Source of the DNA: Peptococcaceae bacterium 1198_IL3148
GTDB taxonomy: Bacteria > Bacillota > Desulfotomaculia > Desulfotomaculales > Desulfohalotomaculaceae
Direction: 5' to 3'
DNA length: 54,950 bases
NCBI GenBank assembly: GCA_036763105.1
Contig: JBAIYS010000017.1
Span: 1 to 54,950, forward strand
In this document: positions 43,711 through 53,233 of the stretch, in pieces
Position numbering within the stretch: the stretch's first letter is position 1
Layout of the letters: each line of letters opens with the position of its first letter
Translations under genes and position numbers: made by a program
Notes under the pieces: model-generated
The model's database searches: none
The model's input: only the letters and a program-made list of their open reading frames with translations
Told to the model about the DNA's origin: nothing

Positions 43711-44361
43711 ATGAAGCTGTTTTTGGATACTGCCAATATTGATGAAATTCGAGAAGCTTATCAGTTGGGGGTAATTTCGGGGGTGACCACCAACCCCTCA
43801 TTAATTGCCAAGGAAGGTCGGGATTTTACCCAGGTGGTTAAAGAAATTACCGATATTGTGGATGGCCCCATCAGTGCCGAAGCGGTCAGCCTAGAGGCCG
43901 ATCAGATGCTGGCCGAGGCCAGAGAACTGGCACAGATTCATACCAATATCGTGGTTAAACTACCAATGACAGCCAATGGACTAAAGGTAACCAAAGCCTG
44001 CCACCGAGAAGGAATTAAAACCAATGTTACGCTGGTTTTTTCTGCCAACCAGGCGCTGTTGGCGGCGTTAGCCGGGGCCACCTACGTCAGCCCCTTTGTG
44101 GGGCGGGTAGATGATACCGGCCACGATGGCATGGAACTAATTGCTGACATCATGAAGATATTTGAAAACTACAGCATTGAAACCGAAGTTATTGCCGCCA
44201 GCATCCGTCATCCCCTGCATGTGCTGCAAGCAGCCAAGATTGGCGCCGACATCGCCACCATCCCACCCCAGGTGCTAAAACAAATGATCAATCACCCCTT
44301 AACCGGTATTGGCATCGACAAGTTTTTAGCCGATTGGGCCAAGGTACCCCCGGCTAAGTAA
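43711..44361 (+). CDS. tal: Transaldolase, TalC/Fsa-type
   Basis: Protein of 216 aa in the short transaldolase/fructose-6-phosphate aldolase group. [16 protein letters not shown] at the start, [13 protein letters not shown] near residue 24, the Schiff-base lysine in VVKLPMT near residue 83 and [13 protein letters not shown] near residue 165 are typical. It takes part in the non-oxidative pentose phosphate pathway with rpiB, which lies at 53764. Whether it is a transaldolase or an aldolase cannot be decided by eye. Confidence 0.95.
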   Translation: MKLFLDTANIDEIREAYQLGVISGVTTNPSLIAKEGRDFTQVVKEITDIVDGPISAEAVSLEADQMLAEARELAQIHTNIVVKLPMTANGLKVTKACHREGIKTNVTLVFSANQALLAALAGATYVSPFVGRVDDTGHDGMELIADIMKIFENYSIETEVIAASIRHPLHVLQAAKIGADIATIPPQVLKQMINHPLTGIGIDKFLADWAKVPPAK

Positions 44362-44368
44362 CCAAGTG

Positions 44369-44398
44369 GGGGTTAGATTGCCCGAAAAATCTAACCCC
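44369..44398 (+). terminator. Hairpin after tal, likely terminator
   Basis: Perfect stem GGGGTTAGATT/AATCTAACCCC with an eight-base loop. The T tail is poor. Confidence 0.65.
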
Positions 44399-44478
44399 TG
44401 CATCTTCGATATAAAAAATATCACATAACAAGACATAGGTTTACATGGACAAATGATAAGTTAGGATGGTTTAAATTT

Positions 44479-45795
44479 ATGGATGTAAATATTAATAATT
44501 TAGAAAACAAGACCATGGTGGAGCTGTATAAAATAGCCAAGGCCTTGGAAATTCCCTCTTATTACAAATTCCGCAAAAAAGAACTGGTTTTTGAAATTCT
44601 CAAAGCTAAAACAGAGCAAGAGGGCATCATTGAAGCCCAAGGGGTGCTAGAAAGAATGCCCGATGGCTACGGTTTTTTAAGACCCTTCAAATACCACCCC
44701 AGTAACGACGATATCTACGTTTCGGCATCCCAAATTCGAAAATTCGATCTACGCACCGGAGACCGGGTGACTGGCCAGGTGCGGCGGCCCAAAGACAACG
44801 AAAGATATTTTGCCTTATTGCGAGTGGAAAAGGTTAACGGTGATCCCCCAGAAACTTCACCAGAAAGACTACACTTTGATGGCTTAACTCCTCTTTACCC
44901 AGAAAAGAGATTTACCCTAGAGACCCAACCCCATAAAATTGGCACCCGAATTATCGACTTAATATCTCCCTTAGGCAAAGGACAGCGGGGCTTAATTGTG
45001 GCTCCCCCTAAGGCTGGTAAAACCTTTTTGCTAAAGGAAATTGCCAACAGCATTACCCAAAACCACCCGGAAGTGGAATTAATCGTGTTGTTAATTGACG
45101 AACGGCCGGAAGAAGTGACAGATATTGAGCGCTCCGTAAAAGGGGAAGTGGTCAGTTCCACCTTCGATGAGCCACCGGAAAACCATGTTAAAGTGGCCGA
45201 TATGGTGCTGGAGCGGGCTAAACGGTTGGTTGAACACAAGCGGGATGTGGTGATTTTGATGGACAGTATCACCCGCTTGGCCCGGGCCCACAACCTGGTG
45301 GTGCCGCCCAGTGGCAGAACGCTGTCTGGTGGTGTCGACCCGGCATCACTACATCGGCCCAAAAGATTCTTTGGTGCAGCCCGCAATGTGGAAGAGGGCG
45401 GCAGCTTGACCATTTTGGCCACCGCACTGGTGGAGACCGGCAGCCGCATGGACGAAGTGATTTTTGAAGAGTTTAAAGGCACTGGCAATATGGAACTGGT
45501 ATTGGATCGGCGTTTATCCGAGCGCAGACTGTTCCCGGCCATAGATGTACAGCGTTCCGGCACCCGACGGGAAGAAGCTTTGCTCACCAAGGACGAACTG
45601 GAATGGGTATGGGGCTTTAGACGGGCCTTCAGCAATGCCGCTTCTTGGGAAGCGTTGGAAAGTATAATGGAGCGGCTAAAAAACACCAAAACCAACAAAG
45701 AAATGGTTACCACCGTGATGGAACAACGGCGGCGGGCCAAAGCATTGGTGCCCAAACGTCCCCCCACCCGGGTAACCACCACCAACCAAGAATAG
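44479..45795 (+). CDS. rho: Transcription termination factor Rho
   Basis: Protein of 438 aa. The N-terminal Rho_N domain ([20 protein letters not shown], about residues 12-45) is followed by the RNA-binding OSB fold ([14 protein letters not shown] near residue 55) and the hexameric ATPase domain, with Walker A APPKAGKT (residues 175-182) and Walker [13 protein letters not shown] near residue 258. It binds C-rich RNA and terminates transcription. Length and motifs are normal. Confidence 0.98.
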   Translation: MDVNINNLENKTMVELYKIAKALEIPSYYKFRKKELVFEILKAKTEQEGIIEAQGVLERMPDGYGFLRPFKYHPSNDDIYVSASQIRKFDLRTGDRVTGQVRRPKDNERYFALLRVEKVNGDPPETSPERLHFDGLTPLYPEKRFTLETQPHKIGTRIIDLISPLGKGQRGLIVAPPKAGKTFLLKEIANSITQNHPEVELIVLLIDERPEEVTDIERSVKGEVVSSTFDEPPENHVKVADMVLERAKRLVEHKRDVVILMDSITRLARAHNLVVPPSGRTLSGGVDPASLHRPKRFFGAARNVEEGGSLTILATALVETGSRMDEVIFEEFKGTGNMELVLDRRLSERRLFPAIDVQRSGTRREEALLTKDELEWVWGFRRAFSNAASWEALESIMERLKNTKTNKEMVTTVMEQRRRAKALVPKRPPTRVTTTNQE

Positions 45796-45802
45796 TATAA
45801 AA

Positions 45803-45851
45803 TCACCTCATAATGGTAAAAATAGTAATGACTATTGCCATTTTGAGGTGA
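45803..45851 (+). promoter_or_regulatory. Hairpin sequestering the ribosome site of the M23 gene
   Basis: TCACCTCA (45803) pairs with TGAGGTGA (45844), and the inner parts AATGG/CCATT and AATAGT/ACTATT extend the stem around AATG. The Shine-Dalgarno sequence GAGGTGA of the next gene lies in the 3' arm, so folding would block its translation. Confidence 0.7.
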
Positions 45852-45856
45852 AAGAA

Positions 45857-46789
45857 ATGCCAAGCAAATTAATTAAAAATTTGATATATGTTGTTACCAT
45901 ATTGCTGACAATTATAGTGTTGGCAGCGCCCACCTATGGTCAATTAACCGAAATGATTGACCAGGGGCAGCCCTATGGTGTTGACCGGGTGGATTACCAA
46001 ATTGCACCGGAACCGGTGGTGGAAACCAAGGCCACCACAGTAAAACCAAACGCTGTGGAGCATTACCGAGTGGTTTCGGGCGATACCCTTTGGGGGTTGG
46101 CCAATAAATTTGGCATCTCGGTGGCCCAACTGGCGGCACTGAACGGTTTGGATGAAGGAAGCCAACTGTTTATGGGACAAGTTATTGACTTGCCCGGTAC
46201 CAGCGTTAAGCACACTGTCAAAAGTGGCGATACGCTAATTGGCATCTGCAAGCAGTACCAAATTTCCATGTCCCAGTTGCTAAAGGCCAACAACATTACC
46301 AACCCAGACTTGGTGCAAGTGGGAAAAACCTTAACCATTCCTGGACAAAATGCGGCGGTACCAACGATGTCTGCCGGCACCAAAACTAATTTGCCGGTGT
46401 TGGCCATGAGTTGGCCGGTGCAGGGGCGGATATCCTCTGAATTTGGTATTCGGGGAGAAGAAGGTCGTCCCCACCAAGGGCTAGATATTGCCGCTAACCA
46501 AGGGGCGTTAATTAGCGCTCCCTGTAGTGGTGAAGTGGTATTTTCCGGCTACTATGGCACCTACGGTAACACAGTAATTATTGATCATGGTGACAACATG
46601 CGCACCCTCTATGCCCACTGCTCCACACTGTTGGTGAAAAATGGCCAATGGGTGCAGGCCGGGAACCCCATAGCCCGGGTGGGCAACACCGGACGTTCCA
46701 GTGGCCCCCACCTGCATTGGGAAGTAACCTATAAAGGAGTGCCCTTCGACCCAATGTTTTGCATCAATGCCACCAATCTACCAATCTAA
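45857..46789 (+). CDS. LysM-domain M23 metalloendopeptidase
   Basis: Protein of 310 aa. An N-terminal membrane/signal segment (about residues 6-28) is followed by two LysM domains (HYRVVSGDTLWGLANKFGIS near residue 72 and KHTVKSGDTLIGICKQYQIS near residue 120) that bind peptidoglycan, then a C-terminal M23 peptidase domain with HQGLDIAA, TLYAHCS and GPHLHWEV zinc/catalytic motifs. It probably trims cell-wall peptides during growth or sporulation. ATG 45857 is six bases after the ribosome site GAGGTGA. Confidence 0.93.
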   Translation: MPSKLIKNLIYVVTILLTIIVLAAPTYGQLTEMIDQGQPYGVDRVDYQIAPEPVVETKATTVKPNAVEHYRVVSGDTLWGLANKFGISVAQLAALNGLDEGSQLFMGQVIDLPGTSVKHTVKSGDTLIGICKQYQISMSQLLKANNITNPDLVQVGKTLTIPGQNAAVPTMSAGTKTNLPVLAMSWPVQGRISSEFGIRGEEGRPHQGLDIAANQGALISAPCSGEVVFSGYYGTYGNTVIIDHGDNMRTLYAHCSTLLVKNGQWVQAGNPIARVGNTGRSSGPHLHWEVTYKGVPFDPMFCINATNLPI

Positions 46790-46792
46790 CCT

Positions 46793-46887
46793 AACAACAG
46801 AGGCAACGCAAGACAGGGGGACAGGTCCCCTGTCTTCTTCTCCGGAAGACAAGGGACCCGTCCCCTTGTCTTATCCTCTGTTTTGTT
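46793..46887. repeat. Paired GGGACAGGTCCCC-type hairpins
   Basis: Two adjacent hairpins, AAGACAGGGGGACAG/TCCCCTGTCTT and AAGACAAGGGACC/GTCCCCTTGTCTT, are enclosed by an outer pair ACAGAGG/CCTCTGT. Similar GGGGACAGGTCCCC strings occur as dispersed repeats in many Firmicutes. It lies between the M23 and radical SAM genes and could also act as a terminator. Confidence 0.75.
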
Positions 46888-46903
46888 TTGGAGGTAAAAT
46901 ATA

Positions 46904-48157
46904 ATGTATAAGTTGTTGTTTGCGGACCAGCATGGACAGTTTTATGATTATCAACTGCACGCCGTCGGGCGGGCTGGGGATCGTTTTGTAGAAATTATCG
47001 ACGAAGATGTCATTCCGTTGCCCGCGGGCGCCGGCCTAGTGTTGGTGCCCGGCGGTCATCCCATTGGTATGACCAAGGGGGGAGAATTTAAACTGTTGCG
47101 GCAAGATCCCTACCAACAAGGGCCGGCCTATGCGGTGGGGGCCACATTGCCCCAGGGCTACACCAGAACGTTGCTGCCAGCCTACCAACGCCAGCAAGAT
47201 CAACCATTGCCTCTGTTGGGCTACGCTGCGGTGGTGGCCAAAGGGGAGCAACTGTATGTGGCGGCCCAAAAAACCGATGAACTCACTAAATGGGACCCGG
47301 AACATTACAACACAGCGGACCTCCCCCAGTTAGTTGAAAAGAGACAAGCAGTGCACCCCCAAAACAGACTGTTAACTCACTTGGCCCACTGCGCGCTGTC
47401 ATACCAATGCTTTACCGCCCAGAATATATTTTATCGCCGCTGGGAAGGGGGCTTGCCCACCTCGCCCACCTGCAATGCCGGCTGTTTAGGCTGTATCTCT
47501 AAACAGCCGGCAGAATGTTGTCCCTCTCCCCAGGGTCGGATAGAATTTCAGCCCACGCTGGAGGAACTGGTGCAGGTGGCAGCCTACCACTTGGAGCAGG
47601 CGCCGGAAGCCATTATCAGCTTTGGCCAAGGCTGCGAAGGGGAACCGTCTTTGGCGGTGGACATAATTGCCCCTGGCATTAAAGCGGTGCGGGCCCAAAC
47701 AACCAAAGGCACCATTAACATCAATTCTAACGCCGGCTACACTGAGGGCCTGAAGAAAATTATCGATGCCGGCTTAGATTCCATCAGAGTAAGCACCATC
47801 AGTGCCAGTGAACAAATTTACAACGCCTACTATCAACCGAAAAACTATAGCCTAGCTAACGTCAAAGACAGTATAAAATATGCCAAAGCAAAAGATGTCT
47901 TTGTGTCATTAAACCTACTGACGCTGCCGGGCCTAAACGACCGGGTCAGTGAAACGGAAAGGTTAATAGCGTTCATCAAAGAAACTGGAGTAGACATGGT
48001 GCAAATCAGAAACCTAAACATCGACCCAGATTACCTGATGAACAAACTGCCCAAAACAAACGAAGAATTTCTAGGCATCCCGGCATTTATCGAGACGCTG
48101 AAAGAGGAGTTGCCCAACGTGCAAATCGGCAACTACAGCAAACCGATAAGGAGATAA
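46904..48157 (+). CDS. Radical SAM protein of unknown function
   Basis: Protein of 417 aa. The radical SAM cluster motif CNAGCLGC is unusually far in, near residue 190. Preceding it is a domain of about 180 residues that I do not recognise. After it, FGQGCEGEPSL near residue 247 (the SAM GGE-like region), ININSNAGYTEGLKKIIDAGLDSIRVS and LNLLTLPGLNDR fit a radical SAM barrel. Extra cysteines (CISKQPAECC) follow the motif. A good ribosome site (GGAGGT) precedes it. The substrate is unknown. Confidence 0.85.
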   Translation: MYKLLFADQHGQFYDYQLHAVGRAGDRFVEIIDEDVIPLPAGAGLVLVPGGHPIGMTKGGEFKLLRQDPYQQGPAYAVGATLPQGYTRTLLPAYQRQQDQPLPLLGYAAVVAKGEQLYVAAQKTDELTKWDPEHYNTADLPQLVEKRQAVHPQNRLLTHLAHCALSYQCFTAQNIFYRRWEGGLPTSPTCNAGCLGCISKQPAECCPSPQGRIEFQPTLEELVQVAAYHLEQAPEAIISFGQGCEGEPSLAVDIIAPGIKAVRAQTTKGTININSNAGYTEGLKKIIDAGLDSIRVSTISASEQIYNAYYQPKNYSLANVKDSIKYAKAKDVFVSLNLLTLPGLNDRVSETERLIAFIKETGVDMVQIRNLNIDPDYLMNKLPKTNEEFLGIPAFIETLKEELPNVQIGNYSKPIRR

Positions 48158-48270
48158 GACAAATATATGCTTATCTGCAAAAGAATCTTTGCAGTTGTAG
48201 GTAAACTATGCTATAATACTCTAGTGTGTAAACTAACGCGTAAAACTGATAAACTATAGGGGTGAGTTTG

Positions 48271-48471
48271 GTGAAAAAAGATATCCATCCTCAGTACGCT
48301 GAGGCTAAAGTGACTTGCGTATGCGGCAATACCTTTACCACTGGTTCAACCAAAAAGGAACTGAAAGTGGACATTTGTTCCAACTGCCATCCTTTCTACA
48401 CTGGTTCACAGCGGATGATTGATACCGGTGGTCGTGCAGACAAGTTCCGTAAAAAATACGGCTTAAAGTAG
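48271..48471 (+). CDS. rpmE: Ribosomal protein L31, zinc-binding form
   Basis: Protein of 66 aa. It starts at GTG 48271 behind GGGGTGAG, giving the usual start (M)KKDIHPQY. Cysteines in CVCGNTF and [11 protein letters not shown] form the zinc site, so this is the C+ form. [11 protein letters not shown] ends the protein as usual. It precedes prfA. Confidence 0.97.
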   Translation: MKKDIHPQYAEAKVTCVCGNTFTTGSTKKELKVDICSNCHPFYTGSQRMIDTGGRADKFRKKYGLK

Positions 48472-48481
48472 TTTTGAGCAG

Positions 48482-48509
48482 ATAGCAGAGCGATATGCTC
48501 TGCTATTTT
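48482..48509 (+). terminator. Terminator of rpmE
   Basis: Hairpin ATAGCAGAGC/GCTCTGCTAT with TTTT tail. Confidence 0.88.
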
Positions 48510-48591
48510 GATATAGACAACAAGCTATGCCAAAGGGCAGTTACTACAGGTTTGCTAACAGATGCCGTTTGGGAGGAAGGTGAACAAACAA

Positions 48592-49662
48592 ATGCTAGAT
48601 AAGCTTAGACAAATTGAACAAAAATACGAAGAATTGAGCAAGCTGATTTCAGATCCGGAGATAATTGCCGACAACCAACGTTGGCAGAAATACATGAAAA
48701 GCCACGCCGATTTGCAAGACGTGGTGGCAGCCTATCGGGAGTACCAAAAAGTGCTGACAGGCATTGATGACACCAAAGAAATGCTTAAAGACAAGAGCAT
48801 TGATCCAGAACTCAAAGAAATGGCCGAAATGGAACTGGAAGAACTGACCGAAAAAGAGGCCACACTGCAAGAACAGTTAAAGATTTTGCTATTACCCAAA
48901 GACCCCAATGACGATAAAAACGTAATTATGGAAATCCGGGCCGGTACCGGTGGCGAAGAGGCAGCGTTGTTTGCGGCAGAATTATTCCGCATGTACAGCC
49001 GTTACGCCGAAAAGCGGGGCTGGAAGATAGACATCATGAACACCAACTATACCGGCATGGATGGCATCAAGGAAATTGTCTTTCTGTTAGAGGGTAAAGG
49101 GGCTTACAGCGCCCTGAAATTTGAAAGTGGTGGTCATCGGGTACAACGGGTGCCGGCCACCGAAAGTGGCGGCCGTATCCACACCTCCGCTGCCACCGTG
49201 GCAGTGATGCCCGAGGCCGAAGAGGTTGACATTGAAATTAACCCCAACGACGTCAGAGTAGACCTGTTCTGTGCCAGTGGCCCCGGGGGACAGTGTGTAA
49301 ACACCACCCAGTCGGCGGTGCGACTGACCCACATCCCCACCGGTTTGGTGGTTTCTTGCCAGGATGAAAAATCCCAGCACAAAAACAAAGATAAAGCGAT
49401 GAAGGTGTTGCGGGCCAGATTGCTGGAAAAGGCTCAGCAAGAACAGCATGAAGAAATTGCCGGTAACCGCAAAGCGCTGGTGGGCAGCGGTGACCGCAGC
49501 GAGCGCATTCGCACTTACAACTTCCCCCAAAACCGGGTAACTGACCATCGCATTAACTTAACCACCCACCGTTTGGGCGAAGTGCTGGAAGGTAACTTGG
49601 ACGAATTTATCGAGGCGCTAACGCTGGCCGATCAAGCAGAACAATTAAAAAATGTAGAATAA
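48592..49662 (+). CDS. prfA: Peptide chain release factor 1
   Basis: Protein of 356 aa that reads UAA and UAG stop codons. The start ATG 48592 gives [15 protein letters not shown] and lies after the ribosome site GGAGGAAGGTGA. The catalytic GGQ motif is in [11 protein letters not shown] near residue 228, and the PxT-type recognition region ([10 protein letters not shown]) is near residue 190. It precedes the gene for its own methyltransferase. Confidence 0.97.
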   Translation: MLDKLRQIEQKYEELSKLISDPEIIADNQRWQKYMKSHADLQDVVAAYREYQKVLTGIDDTKEMLKDKSIDPELKEMAEMELEELTEKEATLQEQLKILLLPKDPNDDKNVIMEIRAGTGGEEAALFAAELFRMYSRYAEKRGWKIDIMNTNYTGMDGIKEIVFLLEGKGAYSALKFESGGHRVQRVPATESGGRIHTSAATVAVMPEAEEVDIEINPNDVRVDLFCASGPGGQCVNTTQSAVRLTHIPTGLVVSCQDEKSQHKNKDKAMKVLRARLLEKAQQEQHEEIAGNRKALVGSGDRSERIRTYNFPQNRVTDHRINLTTHRLGEVLEGNLDEFIEALTLADQAEQLKNVE

Positions 49663-49683
49663 CTAACGGAGTGAAATAGATTA

Positions 49684-50547
49684 ATGGACATCAAAACAGC
49701 CCTGGCGCAAGCCGGGGCTTTGTTGCAAAAAAATGACATTGAACAACCGCGCTTAGATGCCGAAGTATTGCTTTGCCATCTGTTAAACTGCCAGCGGGCC
49801 TATTTATATGCCCATGCCGATCAACAGCTAACGGAGGCTGAGGTGCAAAACTACCGGCATTTGTTGGACCGGCGGGTGGCGGGCCAACCGGTGGCCTACC
49901 TGGTGGGCAGCAAAGAATTCATGGGGCTGGATTTTGCCGTCACCCCTGACGTGCTGATCCCCAGGCCGGATACCGAATTGCTGGTGGAAACCGCCATCCA
50001 GTTAATAAACCAGGCGAAAAACCCCACTCCGATACTGGTGGATGTGGGCACCGGCAGCGGCGCCATTGCCGTCAGCACAGCCCACTTTTTACTCCAACTA
50101 AAGGTGGTGGCGGTGGATATATCCGCTGCCGCCCTGGCGGTGGCCCAAAAAAATGCCACCCGGCATCAGGTGGCCAGGCGAATAGAATTTGTGCAGGGCA
50201 ACCTACTGGCTCCGGCTTTGCAAAAGCTGCTAACCAGCTCGGTGGACATCATCACTGCCAATTTACCCTATGTGCCCAGCCAGGACATTGCTGGCCTATC
50301 CCAAGAGGTGCGGCAAGAGCCCATTCTAGCCCTGGACGGCGGCCCCGACGGTTTAGACCTATACCGAATGCTAAAACCCCAAGCCCTACAACTGCTTAAA
50401 CCCGGCGGCCACCTACTAATAGAGATTGGCCCCGGCCAAGGAGACACAGCTTTAAGCATCTTTAGCGGGCCGGAATGGGATTCGAAGTTGTATCATGATT
50501 TAGCAGATAGAGAACGGTTGGTGGTGGCGCAGAAGATTCTGCTATAA
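49684..50547 (+). CDS. prmC: Release factor glutamine methyltransferase
   Basis: Protein of 287 aa that methylates the glutamine of the GGQ motif in release factors. The SAM-binding motif is VDVGTGSGAIAVS near residue 119. The active-site motif reads NLPYVPS near residue 199, where many homologues have NPPY; the Pro to Leu change is seen in some family members. PRPDTELLVE near residue 97 is conserved. It follows prfA directly. Confidence 0.94.
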   Translation: MDIKTALAQAGALLQKNDIEQPRLDAEVLLCHLLNCQRAYLYAHADQQLTEAEVQNYRHLLDRRVAGQPVAYLVGSKEFMGLDFAVTPDVLIPRPDTELLVETAIQLINQAKNPTPILVDVGTGSGAIAVSTAHFLLQLKVVAVDISAAALAVAQKNATRHQVARRIEFVQGNLLAPALQKLLTSSVDIITANLPYVPSQDIAGLSQEVRQEPILALDGGPDGLDLYRMLKPQALQLLKPGGHLLIEIGPGQGDTALSIFSGPEWDSKLYHDLADRERLVVAQKILL

Positions 50548-50621
50548 ACAGTAAAGTTGTTTTTACAAAAACATATTGATGAAATATGGACACGCCAATA
50601 ATTTTAAATAAACGTAAATGA

Positions 50622-50734
50622 TGTAGGGGCTTGATTCATCAAGCCCGTTAAAGCAACGTTTGTTTAAGGTACCAAAAGGTTTTGCCATGGGCAAAGGTTG
50701 GGTTTATGCGGGCTCAATGAATTGAGCCCCTACA
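50622..50734. repeat. Palindrome-ended repeat, copy C
   Basis: A 113-bp member of the family. The left end is TGTAGGGGCTTGATTCATCA and the right end is CAATGAATTGAGCCCCTACA. The core has GTTTGTTTAAGGTACCAAAA and GCAAAGGTT, as in the tandem array at 54370 onward. It lies between the convergent prmC and NicO genes and may act as a two-way terminator. No other feature is seen in 50548-50751. Confidence 0.9.
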
Positions 50735-50751
50735 AAAGGCAGATTCGTAAC

Positions 50752-51450
50752 TCACGCCCCCCATAGGGACTTAACTGCTCCGTAGCAGGTGAAGAAGCCA
50801 ATGGCGGTGATGAGGACGCCGCTTAGGTTGGCCAATCTGGACCAACCGCTGTGGCTGATGATGTTGCTGGCCCCTTTGGATAATTTTAACAATATCAACC
50901 CCACTGCGATTAAAGAAACGGCACCGCCGATGCCAAAGGCGATCACCAAAACAATGCCACTGGCGATGGCGTTGGTGCTGATGCTCATCAACATGATGGC
51001 CAAAGCGCTGGGGCAAATCAACATGCCGCTGGTGACCCCTAAGCCAATTAGCGACAACCACTCCCCGGTATTACCCACCGCTGGCCGGTGGTGAACATGA
51101 CGGCCATTGCAGCCACAACTGCAACCGGAAGTCCGACGCAACGCCATCCTTAAACCAATTAACGTAATCAGCAGGCCGGAAACGGCCTTTAACCATAGTT
51201 CCACCGTTTGATTATCCGCCAACCCCGTTTGGTTGGCGGCGGCGCCAATAACACCGTGGGCAGCCAAAGACATCACCACAATTACAGTGGTATGGGTGAT
51301 GGCAGAGGTTAGGCCCAGCACCACCGCATGAATGGCTCGGCCCCGGGATAGGATTAAATAGGCACCCATAATGCTTTTACCGTGTCCTGGCTCCAACGCA
51401 TGTAACGCACCGATGCCAAAGGCTGATATCAGCATGATCAGAAAATTCAT
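50752..51450 (-). CDS. NicO/RcnA-like nickel-cobalt exporter family protein
   Basis: Protein of 232 aa with about six membrane helices. The first helix carries HALEPGHGKS, the family's metal motif. A short Cys/His-rich loop (CSCGCNGRHVHH) near residue 112 probably binds metal. The family covers Ni/Co efflux and related transport. The start ATG 51450 is six bases after GGGAGG; a TTG two codons earlier touches that site. It is alone on the minus strand in this region. Confidence 0.85.
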   Translation of the reverse strand: MNFLIMLISAFGIGALHALEPGHGKSIMGAYLILSRGRAIHAVVLGLTSAITHTTVIVVMSLAAHGVIGAAANQTGLADNQTVELWLKAVSGLLITLIGLRMALRRTSGCSCGCNGRHVHHRPAVGNTGEWLSLIGLGVTSGMLICPSALAIMLMSISTNAIASGIVLVIAFGIGGAVSLIAVGLILLKLSKGASNIISHSGWSRLANLSGVLITAIGFFTCYGAVKSLWGA

Positions 51451-51529
51451 AAACAACCTCCCGCAGAATGGTATGCTTATCCATATTTACATGGGAATAA
51501 TTTTATGACTTATATTTTAATAGAGATTT

Positions 51530-51540
51530 TGTGATATACT
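51530..51540 (+). promoter_or_regulatory. Extended -10 promoter of ywlC
   Basis: TGTGATATACT contains an extended -10 element about 26 bases before the gene, almost identical to the one before the ferredoxin-dsrMK operon. No clear -35 box. Confidence 0.45.
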
Positions 51541-51566
51541 ACTGCCGTAGATAGGAGTGGCAGCAA

Positions 51567-52625
51567 ATGAATCAACATACTAAATACTGGCAAATTAATA
51601 ACATAGAGCATGATAACCCGGCAATTAAAGAAGCGGGCCAAGTACTGCGGCAGGGGGGCTTGGTGGCCTTTCCCACCGAAACGGTATACGGCTTAGGGGC
51701 CAATGCCCTGAATGGCCCGGCGGTAGAAGGGATATTTAAAGCCAAAGGCCGCCCGGCAGATAACCCGTTGATAGTACACATAGCCACCACCACCGCGGTG
51801 GCCCAGGTGGCCAACGTCAATAATCCCCAGGCAGAAAAACTGATGCAAGCCTTTTGGCCCGGCCCATTGACGCTGGTGTTGCCTAAAACTAATGTGTTGC
51901 CGGATGAAGTAACCGCCGGTTTAGACACTGTTGGTGTGCGGATGCCCAACCACCCGGTGGCGCTGGCGCTAATTGAGGCCGCCGGCGTACCCATTGCCGC
52001 CCCCAGCGCCAACCTGTCCGGCAGTCCCAGCCCCACCACCGCCCAGCATGTGCTGGATGACTTAACGGGGCGCATTGCCGGCGTGTTGGATGGCGGCCCG
52101 GCCAACCTGGGAGTGGAATCGACGGTTTTGGACGTCACCACCCAGGTGCCCACCATTTTGCGGCCCGGCGGCGTCACCGCCGAACAAATCAAAGCGGTAT
52201 GCGGCGCTGTTTGCTATGATCCGGCTTTGGATCAGCAACCCAATCAAAATATCACCCCGCGCTCGCCGGGGGTTAAATATAAACACTATTCACCGCAGGC
52301 CCCAACAGTGCTACTGGAGGGTCGGCAGGATTTGATCTTGCAGCGGTTGCTGGAACTGTTCAAACAATACCGAGCCCAGGGTAAACAGGTGGGCATTCTC
52401 ACCGGTGCTGAAAACGCCGATAAATTTCCCGGAGCCACAGTGTTGTCCTACGGCAAAGGTCGAGACCCAGCGGCAGCGGCGGCGGCTCTGTACGCATCAT
52501 TGCGCCAGTTTGATCAGTTGGGGGTAGATGTTATTTTGGCCGAAGGCATTCCGGACACCGGTTTGGGCCGGGCAGTAATGGACAGATTAAGAAGAGCGGC
52601 TGGTGGCAACATCCAGCACCTATAG
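51567..52625 (+). CDS. ywlC: Threonylcarbamoyl-AMP synthase (Sua5 type)
   Basis: Protein of 352 aa that makes threonylcarbamoyl-AMP for the t6A modification of tRNAs decoding ANN codons. The N-terminal YrdC domain has GGLVAFPTETVYGLGANA, KAKGRPADNPLIVH and AAPSANLSGSPSPTTA. The C-terminal Sua5 domain starts after SPGVKYKHYSPQAP near residue 230. This is the two-domain form. The gene starts a ywlC-mntP-ywlE-rpiB block. Confidence 0.96.
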   Translation: MNQHTKYWQINNIEHDNPAIKEAGQVLRQGGLVAFPTETVYGLGANALNGPAVEGIFKAKGRPADNPLIVHIATTTAVAQVANVNNPQAEKLMQAFWPGPLTLVLPKTNVLPDEVTAGLDTVGVRMPNHPVALALIEAAGVPIAAPSANLSGSPSPTTAQHVLDDLTGRIAGVLDGGPANLGVESTVLDVTTQVPTILRPGGVTAEQIKAVCGAVCYDPALDQQPNQNITPRSPGVKYKHYSPQAPTVLLEGRQDLILQRLLELFKQYRAQGKQVGILTGAENADKFPGATVLSYGKGRDPAAAAAALYASLRQFDQLGVDVILAEGIPDTGLGRAVMDRLRRAAGGNIQHL

Positions 52626-52659
52626 AATACACAACTAATATTGTTTGGAGGAGCTTTAA

Positions 52660-53202
52660 TTGAGCTTAATCACGTTATTCCTCCTGGCTGTGGCTTTAGG
52701 TACAGATGCCATGTCGCTCTGTATTGGTTTAGGGATGTCAGGAGTAAAAAGGCGCCAAATTTGGTTGCTGACCATAAGCATCACCATTTTTCACATTTTA
52801 ATGCCAATTATTGGTTATTACATCGGAGAACTGGTGGGCTCATATGTGGACCGGGCCGCCGCCATTGTGGGGGCGCTGATTCTCCTTTACTTAGGCGCCC
52901 GCATGATCAAAAACGGCCTCACCGGTAAAGGGGAGGATGATCAAAAGCAATTGCTGACCAATGCCGGCGGGGTAATGGTGCTATCCGGCAGCGTCAGCAT
53001 GGACGCTTTGAGTGTCGGCTTTACCTTGGGCACCCAAGATGTTAACCTAATTCAAGCGGCGCTGGTAATGGGCGTTGTGGCCGGTGCCATGACCTATATT
53101 GGCCTCAATTTTGGCCGCTATGTGGGCAGTAAGTTGGGCGAAAAGGCCCAAATCATTGGCGGAATCATTTTAATTGGTATCGGCATTAAGCTGTTTTTAT
53201 AA
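52660..53202 (+). CDS. mntP: MntP-type manganese efflux pump
   Basis: Protein of 180 aa with six membrane helices in two similar halves. Each half has an Asp-containing motif, ALGTDAMSLCIGLGM near residue 12 and GSVSMDALSVGFTLG near residue 109, as in MntP. It exports Mn2+. TTG start behind GGAGGAGC. In Firmicutes a gene of this family is regularly found between ywlC and ywlE. Confidence 0.94.
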   Translation: MSLITLFLLAVALGTDAMSLCIGLGMSGVKRRQIWLLTISITIFHILMPIIGYYIGELVGSYVDRAAAIVGALILLYLGARMIKNGLTGKGEDDQKQLLTNAGGVMVLSGSVSMDALSVGFTLGTQDVNLIQAALVMGVVAGAMTYIGLNFGRYVGSKLGEKAQIIGGIILIGIGIKLFL

Positions 53203-53233
53203 TGACGATTGATGGGGGGGCGAGGTTTTACCC

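Noticed and set aside
44895-45863. Open minus-strand frame of 322 codons
   Set aside because: Antisense to rho, which is unmistakable. The translation is Ser/Arg/Leu-rich shadow sequence with no recognisable domain.
51572-52192. Open minus-strand frame of 206 codons
   Set aside because: Antisense shadow of ywlC with no start signal and no family features.
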